Positions 62,820 to 64,000 of a DNA stretch of 64,000 bases are shown one piece after another. How positions within the stretch are numbered: position 1 is the stretch's first letter; every line of letters begins with the position of its first letter. This DNA comes from Paraburkholderia panacisoli (lineage in GTDB: Bacteria; Pseudomonadota; Gammaproteobacteria; Burkholderiales; Burkholderiaceae). The stretch is taken from positions 295,002 to 359,001 of the forward strand of contig NZ_VTUZ01000006.1 in NCBI RefSeq assembly GCF_008369935.1, given 5' to 3'. The notes beneath the pieces were generated by a model that made no database searches, was not told the origin of the DNA, and saw only the letters and a program-made list of their open reading frames with translations. The position numbers and the translations under genes are program-made.

Positions 62820-62849
62820 AAAAAAGGCCTCCTCGTGAGGCCTTTTTTG
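62820..62849 (+). terminator. Terminator after the tRNA-Phe
   Basis: AAAAAAGGCCTC and GAGGCCTTTTTT form a stem with a short loop and flanking A and T runs, suitable for both strands. Confidence 0.85.
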
Positions 62850-63084
62850 CGTCTGTCTGGCTGCCCTCTGGCAGGACCAGTGCGTGTGACTGCGCACGAC
62901 TGCCTACACCGGCGGAGGGCGCGGTGCGCTCGCAAAGATTTTAGGGCGTCTCCGCCGGCCGGTCCGGTCGCTACACGCAACTCCACGTTCAAGGAGTTGC
63001 CATGTCCCATTTTTCTATTTCCACCCGATTGTGCGGCCGCATGCCGGCGCGCCAGCCTGCCCTGCGTTTTGCGGGAGGGCCGTG

Positions 63085-63893
63085 ATGGCGAGCATCTATC
63101 CCGAAGGCACTGGGTGGGGGCGGTGCGCATCCGCTCGCGGGGTGAGTCCTGCTATCAGGCTGGCAACGCTGCGAGCAGTCGGAGGCCCAACGCGAACGGC
63201 TCGTGCGCATGCCAGTGGCCAGCATCGTCCGCCATCACGTGCAGGCGTTCATCAACGCGCTGCGGCACGAGGGATACGCCGTCCGACCATCACGCCCGAG
63301 CAGGCGGTGCTGCGCAAGTTTTTAATCACGCGCGACGGCACTGGAACTGGGCGGCGCCGCGGCGGAATCCGGCGAACGACCTGGACATGCCGGTCATCGA
63401 CAACGCGCGCAACCGAATTCTGGCACCCGACGAGCTGGCGCGGCGGAGGAGGCCCTGGAATAGTCTCGCAATCCGTACGTCGCGACCTTCGCGGCGCTGC
63501 TGCTGGAGATGGCGATGCGCCGGTCAGAGCTGCCATTCACTGCGGTGGGGCGATATCGACGGCGAGCGCCGCGTTCTTGCGCTGTGGGATGCGAAGGCCG
63601 GCGGCCGCGAGGTGCCGCTCACGCGCAAGGCCGTGGACATCGTGCGGGCGTTGCCGCGGGGCGCGGACGGGGACCGGGTGTTCCCGATGACGGGCGAGGC
63701 GCTGAAGGCCGCCTGGAACCGGGCCTTGGAGCGGGCAGCCATCGAGGACCTGGTGTTGAATGACCTGAGGCACTGCGCCGCCACCCAATTCGCGGAGCTG
63801 CTCAATGGCAATATCTTTCTGCTCAAACTCGTGACCAAACACAAGACGCTGTCGCAGTTCGAGCGCTGTAAGCACCAGGCGAAGGCATCTTGA
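63085..63893 (+). pseudogene. Decayed tyrosine integrase next to tRNA-Phe
   Basis: Pieces of a phage-type integrase appear in several frames. The start MASIYPEGTGWGRC has a good ribosome site (GGGAGGG) at 63072. A central part follows (IDNARNRILAPDELARRRRP), then REVPLTRKAVDIVRALPRGA and VFPMTGEALKAAWNRALERA. The box II region is DLRHCAATQF. The last catalytic residue reads Cys (QFERCKH) where Tyr is expected. At least two frame changes are needed to read it through, so it is dead. With the altered tRNA-Phe it marks an old integration. Confidence 0.8.
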
Positions 63894-63919
63894 ACGGCAA
63901 GCCGGGCAGCCCGACGATC

Positions 63920-64000
63920 ATGTCCATTCAAATTTTAAATGGACAGGTGTACATGATGGACGAAGTCGAGGTTGTCCAGGAGGTGGTTCAGCCGACACGG
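63920..64000 (+). CDS. Start of an unidentified protein (partial)
   Basis: An ATG at 63920 opens a frame that runs to the window end (27 codons, SIQILNGQVYMMDEVEVVQE then VVQPTR). The product is acidic. An inverted GTCCATT/AATGGAC lies at the start. Too little is visible to name it. Confidence 0.35.
   Translation, partial: MSIQILNGQVYMMDEVEVVQEVVQPTR

Overview
The window looks like chromosome of a GC-rich betaproteobacterium of the Burkholderiaceae, most likely Paraburkholderia or a close relative. The evidence is the core order topB, thioredoxin, dprA, def, fmt, lysE-type exporter, htpX, rsmB, DUF4390 gene, ntrY-like kinase, response regulator, a GTP-type PEP carboxykinase, and strongly G/C-biased third codon positions outside the accessory region. 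Species was inferred from gene content only; no search was run.

Layout. (1) 1-4499, left flank: an SDR oxidoreductase and a translationally coupled pair, an ATP-grasp protein plus a SerC-like aminotransferase. (2) 4500-42276, a 37.8 kb integrated island. It lies between a 47-bp copy of the 3' end of tRNA-Lys(CTT) (attL, 4500-4546) and the intact tRNA (attR, 42230-42276). A tyrosine integrase sits beside the tRNA. (3) 42306-62570, ordinary core genes. (4) 62699-64000, a tRNA-Phe with an altered 3' half followed by a decayed integrase, the scar of a second element.

Inside the island, from left to right: an AlpA-like regulator with a possible replication protein (5.0-7.2 kb); a worn stretch with palindromes, a frameshifted Tat-exported metallo-hydrolase relic, an orphan sugar-binding protein and a phage tail relic (7.2-10.3 kb); an iron-permease-like membrane protein, an alpha/beta hydrolase and a J-domain protein (10.6-13.7 kb); an IS66-family element split by a recombinase-in-trio (RIT) element (13.8-19.9 kb); a Crp/Fnr regulator, very small proteins and an RsbRD-type histidine kinase with a single-domain response regulator (20.2-24.4 kb); a membrane-anchored M23 peptidase (25.4-26.9 kb); a mobilization block with a candidate oriT, an accessory relaxosome protein and a MOBP-type relaxase (28.8-32.8 kb); iteron-like repeats (33.2-33.3 kb); and a defence-rich right arm (33.5-40.4 kb).

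The right arm holds an orphan HigA antitoxin, a zinc-ribbon protein, a DEDDh exonuclease, an RHH-methyltransferase-endonuclease operon, an Mrr-type endonuclease, and a Ser/Thr kinase paired with a DUF3010-like protein. No type IV secretion genes are visible, so the island is best described as integrative and mobilizable rather than self-conjugative. The best candidates for undescribed biology are the kinase/DUF3010 pair, the RIT-in-IS66 nesting with its end palindrome, the iteron-like arrays, and the ATP-grasp/SerC pair.
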